Shown here piece by piece: positions 24,947 to 37,213 of a stretch of 64,000 nt of DNA (position 1 is its first letter; each line of letters opens with the position of its first letter). Origin of the DNA: Gadus chalcogrammus. Lineage: Eukaryota; Chordata; Actinopteri; Gadiformes; Gadidae. The notes below the pieces were generated by a model that searched no databases, was not told the origin of the DNA, and saw only the letters and a program-made list of their open reading frames with translations. The position numbers were made by a program, and so were the translations under genes. The stretch lies in NCBI RefSeq assembly GCF_026213295.1, contig NC_079426.1, positions 17,897,356 through 17,961,355 of the forward strand. The letters are read 5' to 3'.

Positions 24947-26422
24947 AGGCCCACTATGCAACTTCGGGCATTTCTTCGCTGTTTTCTTGGTTTTGGCATG
25001 CACATTTCTCTACACAGCGCCCCCTACAGCTTCGTAGTAGATATTTCACAACACTGTCGTAACAACTCGTTGACGACCCTTCCCCATGCACTTCTACGCG
25101 AGCCATGTGCATTTGTTTTCAAAGAAGCCGGCGAATGCGTGGAGCCATGTCCGAAGTAGATGTTCATAAAGTGTAGGCAAGGTTATACATTTTTAAAAGG
25201 GTGTATTTGTATTGCAATAAACATAAATCCATCCTTTTTTATAGCTGACGGGGAGAATTTATATCCTAGATTATAATTGTTTTATATTAGGTTGAACAGA
25301 ACAATCAGTGTAAGAGGTTTGGCCAACATAATAATCTAAATAAACAAGAACCTGGATTCGGGGATTCAGTCTGTATCTGGGGGACGAGACAGACGAACAG
25401 CAAAACACCAATGGGAACAAAGGTGTTTATATGGTTTGCAACCAAGCAAGCTAGAAACATACAGGGCTCACAACAAAACGGTCGAGAAAACAATTTTTAC
25501 AGGGCTCGCAACAAAATGGTTGAGCAAACACATTTGTACAGAGACTATCAACATCAAGAATGCCACGAAGACAAAGGCCAACCAAGGGTAGGCCTACTTC
25601 CAATTTCAAAAGCAACACGACCGAGTCGGCGTCTGATTTGTAAACAACGTTTACTCGTGTCTGGCCTCTCTGCCGGTCAGTCTCCCTTTTCTCTTCTTCT
25701 GTTCCTCCGACATTGGGTTTCTCTGTCTCTTTTTAGTCGGCTGATCTATGATGAATATAACAATCCCTTAGTGACCTGTGTTTACATCGAGCCGGTTCCG
25801 TGTATGGGGGTTTGTGCCGTAAAGCAATTCGCTACATCGCGAGACCCGAGACTCCCGCGAGAGTGGGCGGCGGGTCGCCGGCAGAAATATATTCCTTTTC
25901 TCCGCCAAGATGCGCAAGGGTGAGTCGAAACAACGAACAATCGAACAAAAATGTATAATAGAACCATCGCAATGACTCTTAGCCTGTTATATTAAGGTAA
26001 ATCAAGGCAAAAAAGTCCCCGTTCACTCGTGTCTGATCTCTTTTCTGGTCCATTCTTCTTTTGTTCCACCGACGGTCGCCTCTTGGGTCCCTTATCAGTC
26101 GATTGATCCATGATGAATGCAACAATTGCCTCGCAACTGGCTGTTTATATCTAGCCGGTTTAATGTTTGGGTGTGTGTCTGTGCCGTAAAGCATTTTCGA
26201 AACTACAATCTGACTACATTTTCGAGGATACTTCCGCTGCGTCACATCCGGAATGTCCCGGTCCGAGCAGAGCAAGTTGCATATGCGCTTTTTCACTGGA
26301 GAGGCGACATGGGTAAATGACACACCCACCAATCGACCCAGAAATGGATGCAGAACCATCAGCATAACTCTCAACCTGCATACTTAATGTAATTTTGGCT
26401 AAAAAAGTTGCATAGTGGGCCT
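24947..26422. mobile_element. TTAA-flanked DNA element inside the hAT element
   Basis: Inverted ends AGGCCCACTATGCAACTT and AAGTTGCATAGTGGGCCT, each bordered by TTAA (24943-24946 and 26423-26426). TTAA duplications occur in piggyBac and Kolobok families. No transposase frame. Its right half is a diverged tandem duplication with a period of about 372 bases. Confidence 0.82.
25649..26409. repeat. 372-bp diverged tandem duplication
   Basis: gttta/cactcgtgtctg starts at 25649 and 26021. Both copies share gatgaat(a/g)...caacaat, tagccggtt-type, tgtgccgtaaagca and a final ggc(t)aaaaaagt. Copy 1 has an extra GC-rich insert (cgcgagacccgagactcccg region). Confidence 0.8.
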
Positions 26423-26966
26423 TTAAATGAGAATTAAATGACCAAAATCGTGAGGACTAGGCTTGCGACCCGCACACACATGTGGCGCTCGCGCGGTCGT
26501 AGCTCCACCTATTGATCATTATGTGCCAATGCACAGCCTCTCATTCAAATGACTTAGGGGTCATTTGACCCCTCTGTGGCGCTAGTAGTAAGTAAAAATG
26601 GCCCGGCGTTCCTAGTGTTAAATACACAATACACAGTGTGTTGGAATCATGTTAATGTGTATTTAAAGGCATTTCAATCTGTGGAAGAAATTGCGGGGGG
26701 GGAATATAAAACAAATGTCTATCTACCAAAACTTTCGCGACCCCCCTGCAGTACCTCCGCGGACCCCCTAGGGGTCGCGGACCCCCTGTTGAAGACCTCT
26801 GCCCTAGAGGGCACCTATTCATGTTTTGCACGTGAAATGGGCAGCCAATAAGGCATTTCCTCTAGTTTTCGACACTCTTGAAGGGCACTTTAGCACGCTT
26901 TTTCAACCATTGAGCCACGAAGGGGGGCGGTCGCCCCCCCCTGCCCCCCCCCTGAGTCCGCCACTG

Positions 26967-27880
26967 CAAGGAGTGATGCTACCACTGTTCTCCATTTGCC
27001 AACCATGGAGTCAAACCAACCTGTTAAGGAAGCATCTACTCCAGAGTTCTCGGCCAGCTCATAGTGATTTTAGACTTGCCAGAGCTCTAGTCACCGAACC
27101 ATCCGGGGCAGTGTTATTGGGAATGAACATGCAGCATGCATCTCTGAACATTACACAAACACCCCCTCTATCCGCTAGCAACATGTCTAATGCCATTCTA
27201 TTCTGCCATGCCATTAAGGAGGTTGCATCTAGCTTCTTATACAGTAGCACAGGTCTCAGAAATGCGATGAGATCAGCTCTGCTCCACACATGATGTGTGA
27301 TGGAAAAATCGATCATGTTGTTTCCCCTTCATCATGTAAGCTCTATCTCCTATTCCTTTCACTGTCTAATCACTCTATAACTGTTCCTCACATTATCCAA
27401 CGTTAACCCTGCCTGAGGTATACCGGGCACGAGGAAGCAGAGATCCCCTTATGCATTCTTCTCCTTGATGAGAATACAGGAAACTCTGTCCTTAAGTAAA
27501 CATTATTTGATTTGATCCTTGACAATTGACATGTGAGGTGTGACTTCTCGGTTGGACCCCTTGAACTTTGACCACCCAAAGATCGTCAGCGAAAAGGTAC
27601 AATCACCAAATGGCAGTTTACAGAAACAGAATGCTCATGTTGTTGCAGATAACCATCAGTATTTATATATAGAGCAGCTACAAATACTTGTAACAACTAA
27701 ATGGTAAGATAATTTGGTGTTCTTCTTAGTTTTTTGTTAAAGAATATAAAAATTCTCCAGTTTTGAAAGGGAGATGTTTTTACATTGATGTTATGGGTTC
27801 TGTCTTCTACCAATCCTCTTATGTGAGGACTAGGACCCATTCATTGAAATAGATGCAAAGCAGCTTTTGGCTATTAGCAT
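26967..27880. other. No recognised feature
   Basis: The open plus-strand frame to 27293 has no recognisable domain and begins inside the GGGCAC repeat. Nothing else is supported. Confidence 0.45.
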
Positions 27881-28059
27881 CTCTATTGAGTGATTGGTGT
27901 AGTATTACCAATCCTGACCAATGTAAGGTCAAACATTGGCTGTATATGTAGCGCTATGCCTTTAGTAGCCTGAGGAGCAGGGGAGGGTATTAATAGGGGA
28001 GCACAAGGTGACTGCCTTCCCTTGTTCTCTCTGGGTTTTGCGCCTATGTGTGCTGTGTT

Positions 28060-28539
28060 CTCTTTACAGAGCCATGGTCTGACGCACAGGCCACAATCAG
28101 AGCACAGGTTGAGAAGAAGCGAGACTACAGCCTCCCCCACACAACTACTCTGCCACTATCTGACACACAGATAGCAGACAGCCCACAGACCTTGAAGAGA
28201 GACAACAGCCCGCCCGACGCCATCAACACTGTGCCCTCCCCCATCGCTGATGCTGGCTTGGCGAGGAACGGCCACCCCCCTCCTCTGCACTCCCCCATCG
28301 ACGATGACCTCCAGCCTCATCTCTCCCATAGCCACAACAACAACTCCAGCTGGGATAGAGTCTCCGATGTCTCCCTTTGCGATTTTCCAGCCGAATTTAA
28401 GAAACTGGAATATGCTGGCATCAAACTTGCATCTGTGTCAATGATAGCATCGCCATGTCATGGCCGCAGGCTGCTATCACCCAGGAGGATGGCGCCCCAC
28501 CCCCACCACCGTACTGATAGTAGTCCTGAGTATTACTGA
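28060..28539 (+). pseudogene. Probable LINE N-terminal coding segment
   Basis: A frame of about 160 codons from EPWSDAQ to HRTDSSPEYY and TGA. It is rich in Ser, Pro and His, with no domain I recognise. It is in the same frame as the endonuclease start that follows (DKKGFSRRH... at 28540 on), so it is most simply the 5' coding part of the LINE broken by one stop. Against this, it starts right after tctttacag, an acceptor-like site, so a captured host exon is possible. Confidence 0.45.
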
Positions 28540-28944
28540 GACAAAAAAGGGTTCAGCCGTAGACACAGTATAAAGGAAGTTTCTCATAATCTGCTGAACC
28601 CAAGGTTGCCTACGTCAAAGCAGGGCAACTTTCACATTCATGCTGTAACCACTAAGAGAGTAAACAAAGGGAAACTTAGACACACTGCTAACCTCACAAT
28701 TCTCATATCTATTGCCTCCAAACCAAAAACAACCTTAAAGCCTATCAACAGCACCATCAGGATGGCTCTACTTAATGTGAGGTCTCTTAATAACAAATCA
28801 TTTTTAGTTAATGATTTTATTAACACTTCCAAACTGGATTTTATGTTTTTAACTGAAACATGGCTGGAACAAAATAACAGTGCAACCGTTCTGATAGAGA
28901 CAGCTCCTCCCGACTATAACTTAAAAAAAACGGTATATCAATGA
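28540..28944 (+). pseudogene. LINE endonuclease, N-terminal remnant
   Basis: The frame reads into MALLNVRSLNNKSFLVNDF and DFMFLTETWLEQNNSA, the first two conserved blocks of the APE endonuclease, and stops shortly after IETAPPDYNL. The middle and C-terminal catalytic blocks (including the SDH motif) are absent. The junction lies at an A8 run (about 28922-28929), after which the next frame resumes with YINEDSNVLF. Confidence 0.85.
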
Positions 28945-31024
28945 AGATTCTAATGTACTTTTTAAAAAGGCCATCTCCTTGCTACCACCTCTAAACCCAT
29001 GTTCTGCTGATGATCTTGTAGAAAACTTTAATTTGAAAATTTTGAAAGTCATAGATGTCATTGCACCTTATAAGGTTAAAACGATTTCTGGAAAGCAAAA
29101 GGCACCCTGGAGAAAAGCTGCTTCTGTAACAGCACAGAAAAAGGAATGCAGGAAGGTTGAACGCATCTGGCGTAAAACAAAACTTCATATTCACCATGAT
29201 ATCTATAAAGAGAGCCTCCGTGCCTACAATTTAGACTTAAAAAATGCTAGAGAAACATTTTTCTCCAATATCATTAAAACCAACACTAATAATGCAAAAA
29301 CCCTATTTGTAACTGTTGACAGACTGACCAACCCCCCAACAGAAATTCCACCTGATCTCCATTCCACGCAGAAATGCAATGAGTTTGCAGCTTTTTATAT
29401 TGATAAAATTGAAGGTATCAGACGCGCCATCAATATCTCCACGTCAAACAAAAATGTTGGACTACCACCCTGTTCAGGCAAAAATTACGTGGCAAGGATG
29501 GCATGCTTTAATGTTATAGACTCTCAAAATCTTGTGGAAACTGTGACACAACTAATGCCATCCACCTGTTGCCTTGATACTATACCTACCAACCTCTTTA
29601 AGAATGTTTTCGACTGTCTAGCAGTAGACATATTGCAGATAGTTAACAACTCTCTCCAGTCAGGCAAGTTCCCAAAAGCTTTGAAAACTGCAGTTATTAA
29701 ACCCCTTTTAAAAAAGCGGATCCTAGATGCCTCTATTATTAACAACTACAGACCAATATCAAATCTACCCTTCATAAGTAAAATCATTGAGAAAGTTGTC
29801 CTCCAGCAACTAAATCACTTCCTGGCATCAACTGGTTGCTATTACACCTTCCAATCAGGATTTCGACCCCTGCACAGCACTGAGACCGCCCTTATTAAAG
29901 TTGTAAACGACATCCGTCTTAACACAGACTCTGGCAAAACCTCAATACTAATGCTACTTGACCTCAGTGCGGCATTCGACACTGTAGACCATACATTACT
30001 TCTGGAAAGGTTAGAAAACTGGGTGGGGCTTTCAGGCACTGTCTTAAATTGGTTCAGGTCCTACCTACAAAATAGGAACTACTTTGTTTCCATTGGCGAC
30101 TTTGTATCAGAATCAACCAACGTGACATGTGGAGTCCCACAAGGTTCGATCTTAGGGCAAATCATGCAAAATAACAATATTGACCATCATTGCTATGCTG
30201 ATGACACGCAAATCTATGTATCGCTATCACCAAATGACTATCGGCCCATAGATCTGCTGTGCCAGTGCATTGAGCAAGTGAAGGAATGGATGTGCAGAAA
30301 TTTCCTTCAACTAAATGAGGACAAAACAGAGATAATTGTATTTGGTTCTAAAACGGAAAGGCTTAAAGTAACCCAACACCTTCACTCTCTGTCCCTGAAA
30401 ACCTCAATCAAAGCCAGAAATCTAGGGGTTATCATGGATTCAGATTTACATTTTGACAGTCACATCAAATCAGTTACAAAATCGGCATATTATCACCTTA
30501 AAAATATAGCAAGACTTAGAGGGCTCATGTCCACCGAAGACTTACAAAAACTTGTACATGCCTTTATCACTAGTAAGCTTGATTACTGCAATGGTCTCCT
30601 CACAGGTCACCCAAAACAAACTCTGAGGAAGCTTCAGCTTGTTCAGAATGCTGCTGCTAGAGTTCTAACAAAGACCAAAAAATTTGATCATATTACACCA
30701 ATTCTGAAATCGTTACATTGGCTTCCTGTAGGTCAGAGAATTGATTTTAAAATCATGTTGCTAACCTATAAATCCCTACATGGTTTGGGCCCAAAATACT
30801 TAACTGATATGCTTCCACTACATCAGCCTTCTAGACCACTAAGATCCTCTGAGACCAATCTGTTAATTATCCCCAGAGTAAACACAAAACATGGGAAAGC
30901 AGGATTTAGTTACTATGCAACAAATAGCTGGAATAAACTCCCAGAGGATTTAAGACTTGCCCCAACTCTGAGCACCTTTAAAACAAGACTGAAGACTTTT
31001 ATGTTTGCTATAGCTTTCTGCTAA
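28930..31024 (+). pseudogene. LINE reverse transcriptase ORF with internal deletion
   Basis: Open to TAA at 31022-31024. Counting from the Leu codon at 28979 there are 681 residues. Reverse transcriptase blocks are visible: NNYRPISNLPFISKIIEKVV (255-274), FQSGFRPLHSTETAL (291-305), LDLSAAFDTVDH (327-338, first catalytic Asp), GVPQGSILG (385-393), YADDTQ (406-411, catalytic pair), LNEDKTEI (445-452) and LGVIMDSDL (482-490). Between GSILG and QIMQNNN the usual stretch of about 12 residues (PLLF...LPLG type) is missing in frame, so the enzyme is probably inactive although the frame is open. The C-terminal half matches the family to the end. Confidence 0.92.
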
Positions 31025-31253
31025 AATCTTAAATACATTGCACTTTCTAAAAAGCTTTTTTAACTTTGCCTTTATTTTCTATTTTAATACTAAAATGCCT
31101 TTTTCTATTCTACCCATTTCTTTGCATATGTTTTTCTTTTACTTATCTATTATTTTATTTTATTGTATGACAATGTTTATATGTGAAGCACTTTGAGTCT
31201 GCCTTGTGTATGAAAAGTGCTATATAAATAAAGTTGCCTTGCCTTGCCTTGCC

Positions 31254-33362
31254 TACATTAAGGGTCATCACGTGGTTTTTGATTTGATACATCCCAAGGT
31301 TGATTTATTTTCCTCTTATTTCTTGTTTTGTTTGCTGTGTTGGTTGCATGTTGTAGGCCTAGTAGCTTGTATTGGATCCCTTCACCCCTGTTTTGTCCCC
31401 ATGCCGGTCCTCGTTTTCAGTTCCCATTACGTCCCATTTCATCTTTTATTCATTTTATTCAACAATAGTGTGCCCTTTCTGTGTGAATGGTGGAAGCTGT
31501 CGAAATAAAGTATTATTGCATAGAATTCTCCATCAGCCTTTGGTGCTATTTACTGTGGACCCACACCTGTTTGGGAGATCCCTCCCATGTGTGAGGGTGG
31601 CATCTATTATGTTATATGGTACAAACCCTTTACACACACACACACACAGTGTATGGTAATATCATGAAATAAGTTGGCATCACTTATTCCTATTGAGGCA
31701 ACATATAGATGGCGAATGGCAAAGGGAAAATGTGCAAATGACATTCAAGGCACTTGAGCTTTTTCAAGCTATGTGCATATTTAGGTACTCTTCATATTCC
31801 TCCATGTATTATTTTGTATGCAAAACCCTGCATTTATTCTGGAAATTATATTCCAATCGCATCCTAAATGGAACGTAATGGCAGAGTAGTTATTATTGAC
31901 ATTTTCATCCCTGTCAACACTGCTTTCTAGGATTAAAAAATATGAATTTATCTTCTGAGATGCTTTGAAACTAATTCAAATTTGAATGCAATTCTAAGTG
32001 GGGAAGAGTCTGGGAGAATGTCAGTGAATACTTAAAGACAACAACTGCAAATACTGCTAAACCTTACTTCCACAGTTCGCTTATAAAGTTTTTACCCAGA
32101 AAATACATGGTCAGTTCTATTTTCTGGGTCTATATTTACCTACTGGTGAATAAGTAGGTATACACAGAGAAACGACTGCTGAAATACTATGAAAAAACCT
32201 AAACTATTGCCCAACAACACCACTTAGCACCGTGTAGTTGTGACAGATTGAGGTGGATAATATATAATATATGTAATTGCACACTTATTATATAAGTTTG
32301 CAACCAATCCATAGAAACACCTTCTGTATTACCCATCAAATCAAGAATTTAATGATTAATAAATTTTTCTTGAATAGTAATTGTTGATGGTTCATAAAGG
32401 GTTCATTATTTACCTAGAAACAATGGAATCTTTAGTTATTTTTTGGTTGAAAAACTAAATCCATACCTGGTACCAACCTCCACAGGACCTGCTTTCCTCT
32501 GGTAAATCTTCATGCATCATAGAGATACTTACAGGGTGTGTTTTTATAATTTACTCCTTAAAAAAGCTGAAACTACTGTAAAAGTAAGGCTTGTTTGTTT
32601 ACATGTTCTTCCCTTGTCCCTTCAATATAATATGCCATTGTCCGTGAAATTAAAATTAACTTGTAGGACTATATGGTCCACACCATTACCAAGTAAAACA
32701 GGTTGATTTAAAGTCAGCAGAAAATGTACTGTTAAAGAAAGCATTATTTGTTGCAATAGTATTACCAGCCTCTTACCATATGTCTTGTCATATGTCTTTG
32801 TAACTTGTTATTCTCTTTTCCAAGCATAATCACGAGCTTTTGCCAAGTATATCCTGTAACGTAACTCAATTCAACATGCAAATGTATTCCTTAGGGGAGC
32901 TGAAGCTGTACTGTAAAAGGAAGCCTTGTTGGTTTCATGGTAAAGCCAGCCTCATACTATATGTTTAACGGATTATTACCTTTTCTATGCAGCATTTAGC
33001 CTGCATTGACTTTAATGGACTCAAGCCAGTGTCACCAACAGAACAAAGTACTCGTGGAACTTTACTGAGCACTTCCGAGCAGCAATCTCCTTCAACGTTG
33101 TTCCATACCATCATACTCCTACTCATCCTCTCATGACCTTTTCTCACTTAATTTGTTCTCTTCAAGTTCTCAGTATGCTTTCAATCCGACAACGAACCCT
33201 ACGTAGCAATATTAACTTATTGCCCGGTTGTCATGCAAGGCAGGTTTCCTACTGCAAACACTGTTGCAATTCTTGGCTTAAGAAACTCTATTCTAATTTA
33301 ATCCTCTCAATACAAAGGATATTTTGCAGAAAGGAAGGAGCATGCTTATCTTCACTGGGCTA
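31254..33362. other. No recognised feature
   Basis: AT-rich sequence with a short CA run near 31634-31650. No exon or bounded element seen. Confidence 0.45.
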
Positions 33363-33365
33363 TAG

Positions 33366-34100
33366 AATCAGAATCATTTATTGCCATTTATGCTAACATA
33401 GTAGGAATTTGTCTCAGCGTTCCAGTGTTTGTGTTTCAACAAATATAGTGCAACAGTACAGTACAGTGCTAACGAGACATAACAGGACAATTAAAAGCAA
33501 TGCAATGGGTGACAAGATAAATACTAGATAATAAAGTGCAAGTGCAGAATTAAGTCCAATGTGATTTGAGTCCTGGACAGGTTTCACAGGGGAGGAGGGA
33601 GGGGGAGGGGGGGGTTGGTAGCCAAAGTCTTTACCAGCCTGGCGGCTGAGGGGAAAAAACTTAGTCTGTGATGGATCTTTGCAGTTCTAGGCAGCCACAA
33701 CCTTCTCCCAGAAGGAAGAGGGGTAAAGGGGCCGTGACCTGGGTGCGAGGGGTCGGCCATGATCTTTTTGTCCTTCTCAGAGACCTGGTGTCATGTAGGG
33801 ACTTGAGGGAGGGCAGGGTACGCCGATCACCCTCTCCGCTGATCAAATCACCCGCTGCAGCTTGGCCTTGTCCTTGTCCACTGCAGCGGAGAACCAGGTG
33901 ATGATGGAATGGGTGAGGATGGACTCATTGATGGCAGTGTAAAACTGAGTCATCATCGTTCTCGGCAGCCTAAATAGAACATCCTCAGGAGGTCGGTCTG
34001 AGATGTGGTCTGGCTTCTCGGACACTTATATATAATGCCACAGTGTGCGTGGATGTGTCTGATATGCTGTCTGGCCAGAGGCTGATTTAAATGTCCGCGT
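33366..34100 (-). mobile_element. LINE 3' remnant
   Basis: The minus strand codes, in shifting frames, for FYTAINESILTHSIITWFSAA then DKDKAKLQRVI (34025-33846) and then SLKSLHDTRSLRRTKRSW (33846-33661). This is the tail of a fish LINE ORF2 (FYTAI-ES-LT-SI-WF / LQR / DLHxxRxLRR pattern). It is followed by a 3' region whose end on the plus strand is gaatcagaatcatttattgc. It is 5'-truncated and frameshifted. Confidence 0.75.
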
Positions 34101-35668
34101 CTGAGAGAACACTTCCTTCCAGGAACTCTTTGCCTGAAACACAGTGGTCTGATTGAATTAAAAACACATTTTAATCTAGAGAGTCCACTCTGGGCTACTG
34201 TAGAAGTGTGGAAGAGGACCTGCTCCCTATGTAGATATAAAGGTAGATATGAAGATATGCTAAGGTAACGAAAACAGGATTCTTATTTTTTTGGTAGTGT
34301 GCACTAAATAAAACATGCTTATAAATACTAAATCCCTTTTCTGCCAAGTCTGCTACGTTAGATGCCATTCAATTCTACTCACTGCACCTTTAAGTCAGGT
34401 CAACTTGTATTTTATTCAGTCTATAGTACCTCAACCGGATCTCCACTTGCCAGGCAGATATTATATGTACCTGCTCTTTTACTGTTGTAGAGCTAGCAGG
34501 TTAACCTTCTACCTCCTCTCTTGGACATTTAATCCATTGGGATAATTTTGAAATGTGAGACGTCTCCAGTTTGATTGCGTTTTAGTAAGGCTATCGTTTT
34601 TGACGGGGCAGGGTCATTTTCCCTCCTGTGTAGAACTAGTGAGTGAATTGGAGTGCTGCTGCCCGTAAACACTGCATTAGATACGGGACTCATGTCTGTG
34701 ATCGCATCTGAATTTATTTTATCTGATTAGGGGATAGTAGTTTGAAGATAAAAAAACAGATTGAGATTTGTCTTGTTATAAAAACTGGACATTGGACAAT
34801 TTTACAATATAAGATAGCTCATATTGTTATTAATATATATCAAGGATATTATGCATCACAGGGGAAACATTGGTTAAACATTTTCCAATGTGTAAAAAAT
34901 ACAGTTTTCTTTGTGTTAGATAATGTATTTTTTTATTTTCTTGAAAAGGGAATAACCAGTTATAAGGGATAATGTCAGAGCCTTGTAGTACCATGGAAAC
35001 AAGACGGACTTCCTTTTACAGTAAAGCTTTAGCTCACTTACTGCCTGATGTAGAAATATCTGCAAGATGTAATACTGTATCCAGTATTTAGGATGAACAA
35101 TGACACAGAAGAAGTAACCAGGTAAGTATTGATGTCATTTTTCAATTATGGGTGGAGCCATGAACAATAACTATTTAAGGAAAAGTAATTTGATGGAAGA
35201 CTGGGTATCCGAGGCTTCCGCCCCTTATGTTTTATGAATAGCCCTGTACCTAATAAACAAAAATTATAAAAAAATAGCCCCTGATCTATTCATCCGTCAT
35301 TCCAATCATTCATTAAAGCCCGAGAAAATAATGACATCGTTGATCAAAAACCAAAGTACGTTTTGGGTCCTCTGTGTGTCCTCTAAGCAGCACATCTGCT
35401 ACTCACTACTGGGCACGCCTACATTTTGCGTAAGCGAGAGAAAGAGAAAGACAGAGCGACTACACTTGTGATGGGGCTGTCATTGCAATACACTGCATGA
35501 ACTATGTGTGTTTGCATGTTTGTATGTGTGTGTATTCCAATAAACTAATGTTAACTGTAGCAAAACCCCATGCTACACAACCTCTAGGTGACTATTCTGG
35601 GCTCCTTCAAACAAAAAGTACGCAGGTTTGTGATGTTAAATCTGGTTTATTGTTAAAGTCGTAATTAT
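34101..35668. other. No recognised feature
   Basis: AT-rich with short TG runs near 35500. No supported gene. Confidence 0.45.
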
Positions 35669-35831
35669 CTCCGCTACCATGCAGGAGATCTCCCCAGTTT
35701 GTGTGGTGATGGCTGGTTTAACCTGTGCTCACTGATAACTTAATGTACCAGGTGTGAAGCCTCGCCCGACCCAAGAGTCCAATCAGACTCTGCCAGGTGA
35801 GACAGCTCAAACCAGCCATCATCCACACACG
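35669..35831 (-). repeat. Small foldback repeat, copy 1
   Basis: On the minus strand it reads gtgtgtggatgatggctggt ... aaccagccatcaccacaca ... tctcctgcatggtagcggag. The same order is found at 45731-45848 on the plus strand. Its two GATGGCTGGTTT/AAACCAGCCATC arms are inverted within each copy. Confidence 0.75.
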
Positions 35832-35839
35832 CCCACGTT

Positions 35840-36735
35840 AACATTTAATGTTTTTTTTCTAGTCTGGTACTGTGGCTTGTCAAACAATGGCTAATGGTGG
35901 CAGTTGTGAATTGTTCTGCTTGGACTCAATACTAATTACTAACACCTGCTAATATGTGTTACATCATAATTAATAATTCATTTGGAAAGGAAACATGTTT
36001 TTGAGGTACACATTTCAAATTTTCAATGACTAATACATGTAATTTGACTGGGAATGAGGTGACGAAGTACAAGCATAAAAATAGAACTTATTATCAAAAA
36101 GATTTACATGAAGGACACCCTTAACGTCCTCGTACCCTAGCAACAACCCCGTAAACATCAATGACACCTTCCAGGAAGGTTCTAGTTTTGATGATTTGTT
36201 TTCCTCTACATAGAAGACATGGAGATGAGTAAATGGAAGACAACACGAATGCTTTCAAACTGGTTGAAATGTGATTCCAAGAAGAGGGCTGAAGTGCACT
36301 TTGCCAAACGAGACGGACACACGCCTACACACTTGGCCTGCTTGACTGCCATTACTCAAACCTATTGTGGGGAGCGACCTAATGGATCAAGTCAGGCAAA
36401 GTCTCTTGTGGGGACGGGGGACACGGATAAGGATCACTTAACAAGCCCACATTCACCCAACACATATTGTGCCCAATTGACCAGTCCCACACATTTTCTG
36501 AGGATCGAGCGCTCTTTAAGAATTTAGAGAACAATCAAAGGAAGATAAGGATCCTTATCTTGTTCTTACTTGACACGAATGCTGATCACAGAACTGTACC
36601 GAGACAAGGTTAAACTGAACAAAGGAAGGTTTTTACATTTCAGAGTCCTTCACTCTTGTGCAAACCGGACTGATAGAAGTAATACAAGCGAGTTAACAAA
36701 ATAGTACTTTGTGTTGAGAACAATGCTTTAAGCCC
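35840..36735. other. No recognised feature
   Basis: The open frame at 36219-36527 (begins MEMSKWKTTRML) has no known domain or splice context. Confidence 0.45.
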
Positions 36736-36740
36736 CAGGT

Positions 36741-36867
36741 GATCCAAATTAATTAACCCCCAGCTGCACCTGTCAGTCACTATATACCATATAGCACGTG
36801 TGATATAGTGTGATCCAAATGAATTAACCCCCAGCTGCACCTGTCAGTCACTATATCACATATAGCA
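36741..36867. repeat. 71-bp tandem duplication
   Basis: gatccaaat(t/g)aattaaccc then ccagctgcacctgtcagtca and ctatat...catatagca occurs twice, starting at 36741 and 36812, nearly identical. Confidence 0.92.
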
Positions 36868-37188
36868 ACTATTATAGAATGTATGAAATATAACTGTTAA
36901 TGGATTGAAGTATTCTGCAACATCTAAAACAACTAGCATTTCAAGCTAATTTATGGTGAGGTACATAGCATTTTATGTTACACATATTGCATGTAAATTT
37001 AGTTGACATATGTATTAATTTCTATGTTTCATGTTTAATCCTAACTGTACTTTTGCGTTTATAATTCTGCTCATATTTACCCATTTGTCTGGAGCGAATC
37101 TGCCATACTACTGAATGTGTGAATAATAAAGTGCTCTGAATACAGCGAGACATGGAGAGTACTCCCCCAGGTATGTGTGATGGGGTGT

Positions 37189-37213
37189 GGGGGGGGGGGG
37201 GGGGGGGGGGGGG
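37189..37213. repeat. Poly-G run (25 G)
   Basis: Uninterrupted G on the plus strand following tggggtgt. Strong quadruplex potential. Confidence 0.9.

Larger units (their letters stand above)
23829..26801. mobile_element. hAT DNA transposon, non-autonomous and nested
   Basis: The left end is CAGGGGTCTTCAACG; the right end on the minus strand is CAGAGGTCTTCAACAGG. Both are flanked by the same 8-bp duplication CCCTAGAG (23821-23828 and 26802-26809). CAG ends and 8-bp duplications are the hAT signature. The 2973-base element has no transposase frame and has itself received a foldback element (24547-24702) and a TTAA-flanked element (24947-26422). Confidence 0.92.
23145..26966. repeat. GGGCAC-rich repeat, interrupted by a hAT element
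   Basis: The phrases gagggcacatcatcatcat (23140s and 23785), aagggcagccaataaggca or its variant (23200 and 26838) and gggcactttagcacgcttt (23249 and 26883) occur twice, framing a minisatellite and the inserted hAT element. The right side ends gagtccgccactg at 26966, like a hAT end (CAGTGGCGGAC), but no matching left end was found. Confidence 0.55.
28060..31253 (+). mobile_element. L2-like non-LTR retrotransposon (LINE), defective
   Basis: In order it has an N-terminal frame, the start of an APE endonuclease, a reverse transcriptase with a long C-terminal region, and a 3' end gtgctatataaataaagttg followed by TTGCC repeats (about 31229-31253). That 3' end and the motifs SAYYHLKNIARLRG, QNAAARVLTKTKKFDHITP and LHWLPV are typical of the fish L2/CR1-like group. 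It is defective: a stop at 28537-28539, most of the endonuclease gone near 28923, and 36 bases missing inside the reverse transcriptase at 30157. The 5' limit is uncertain; it may start upstream of 28060. Confidence 0.9.

Noticed and set aside
26826..27293. 155-codon plus-strand frame
   Set aside because: Begins inside the GGGCAC repeat and shows no domain.
36219..36527. 102-codon frame starting MEMSKWKTTRML
   Set aside because: No recognisable domain and no splice or promoter context; plausible by chance in 64 kb.
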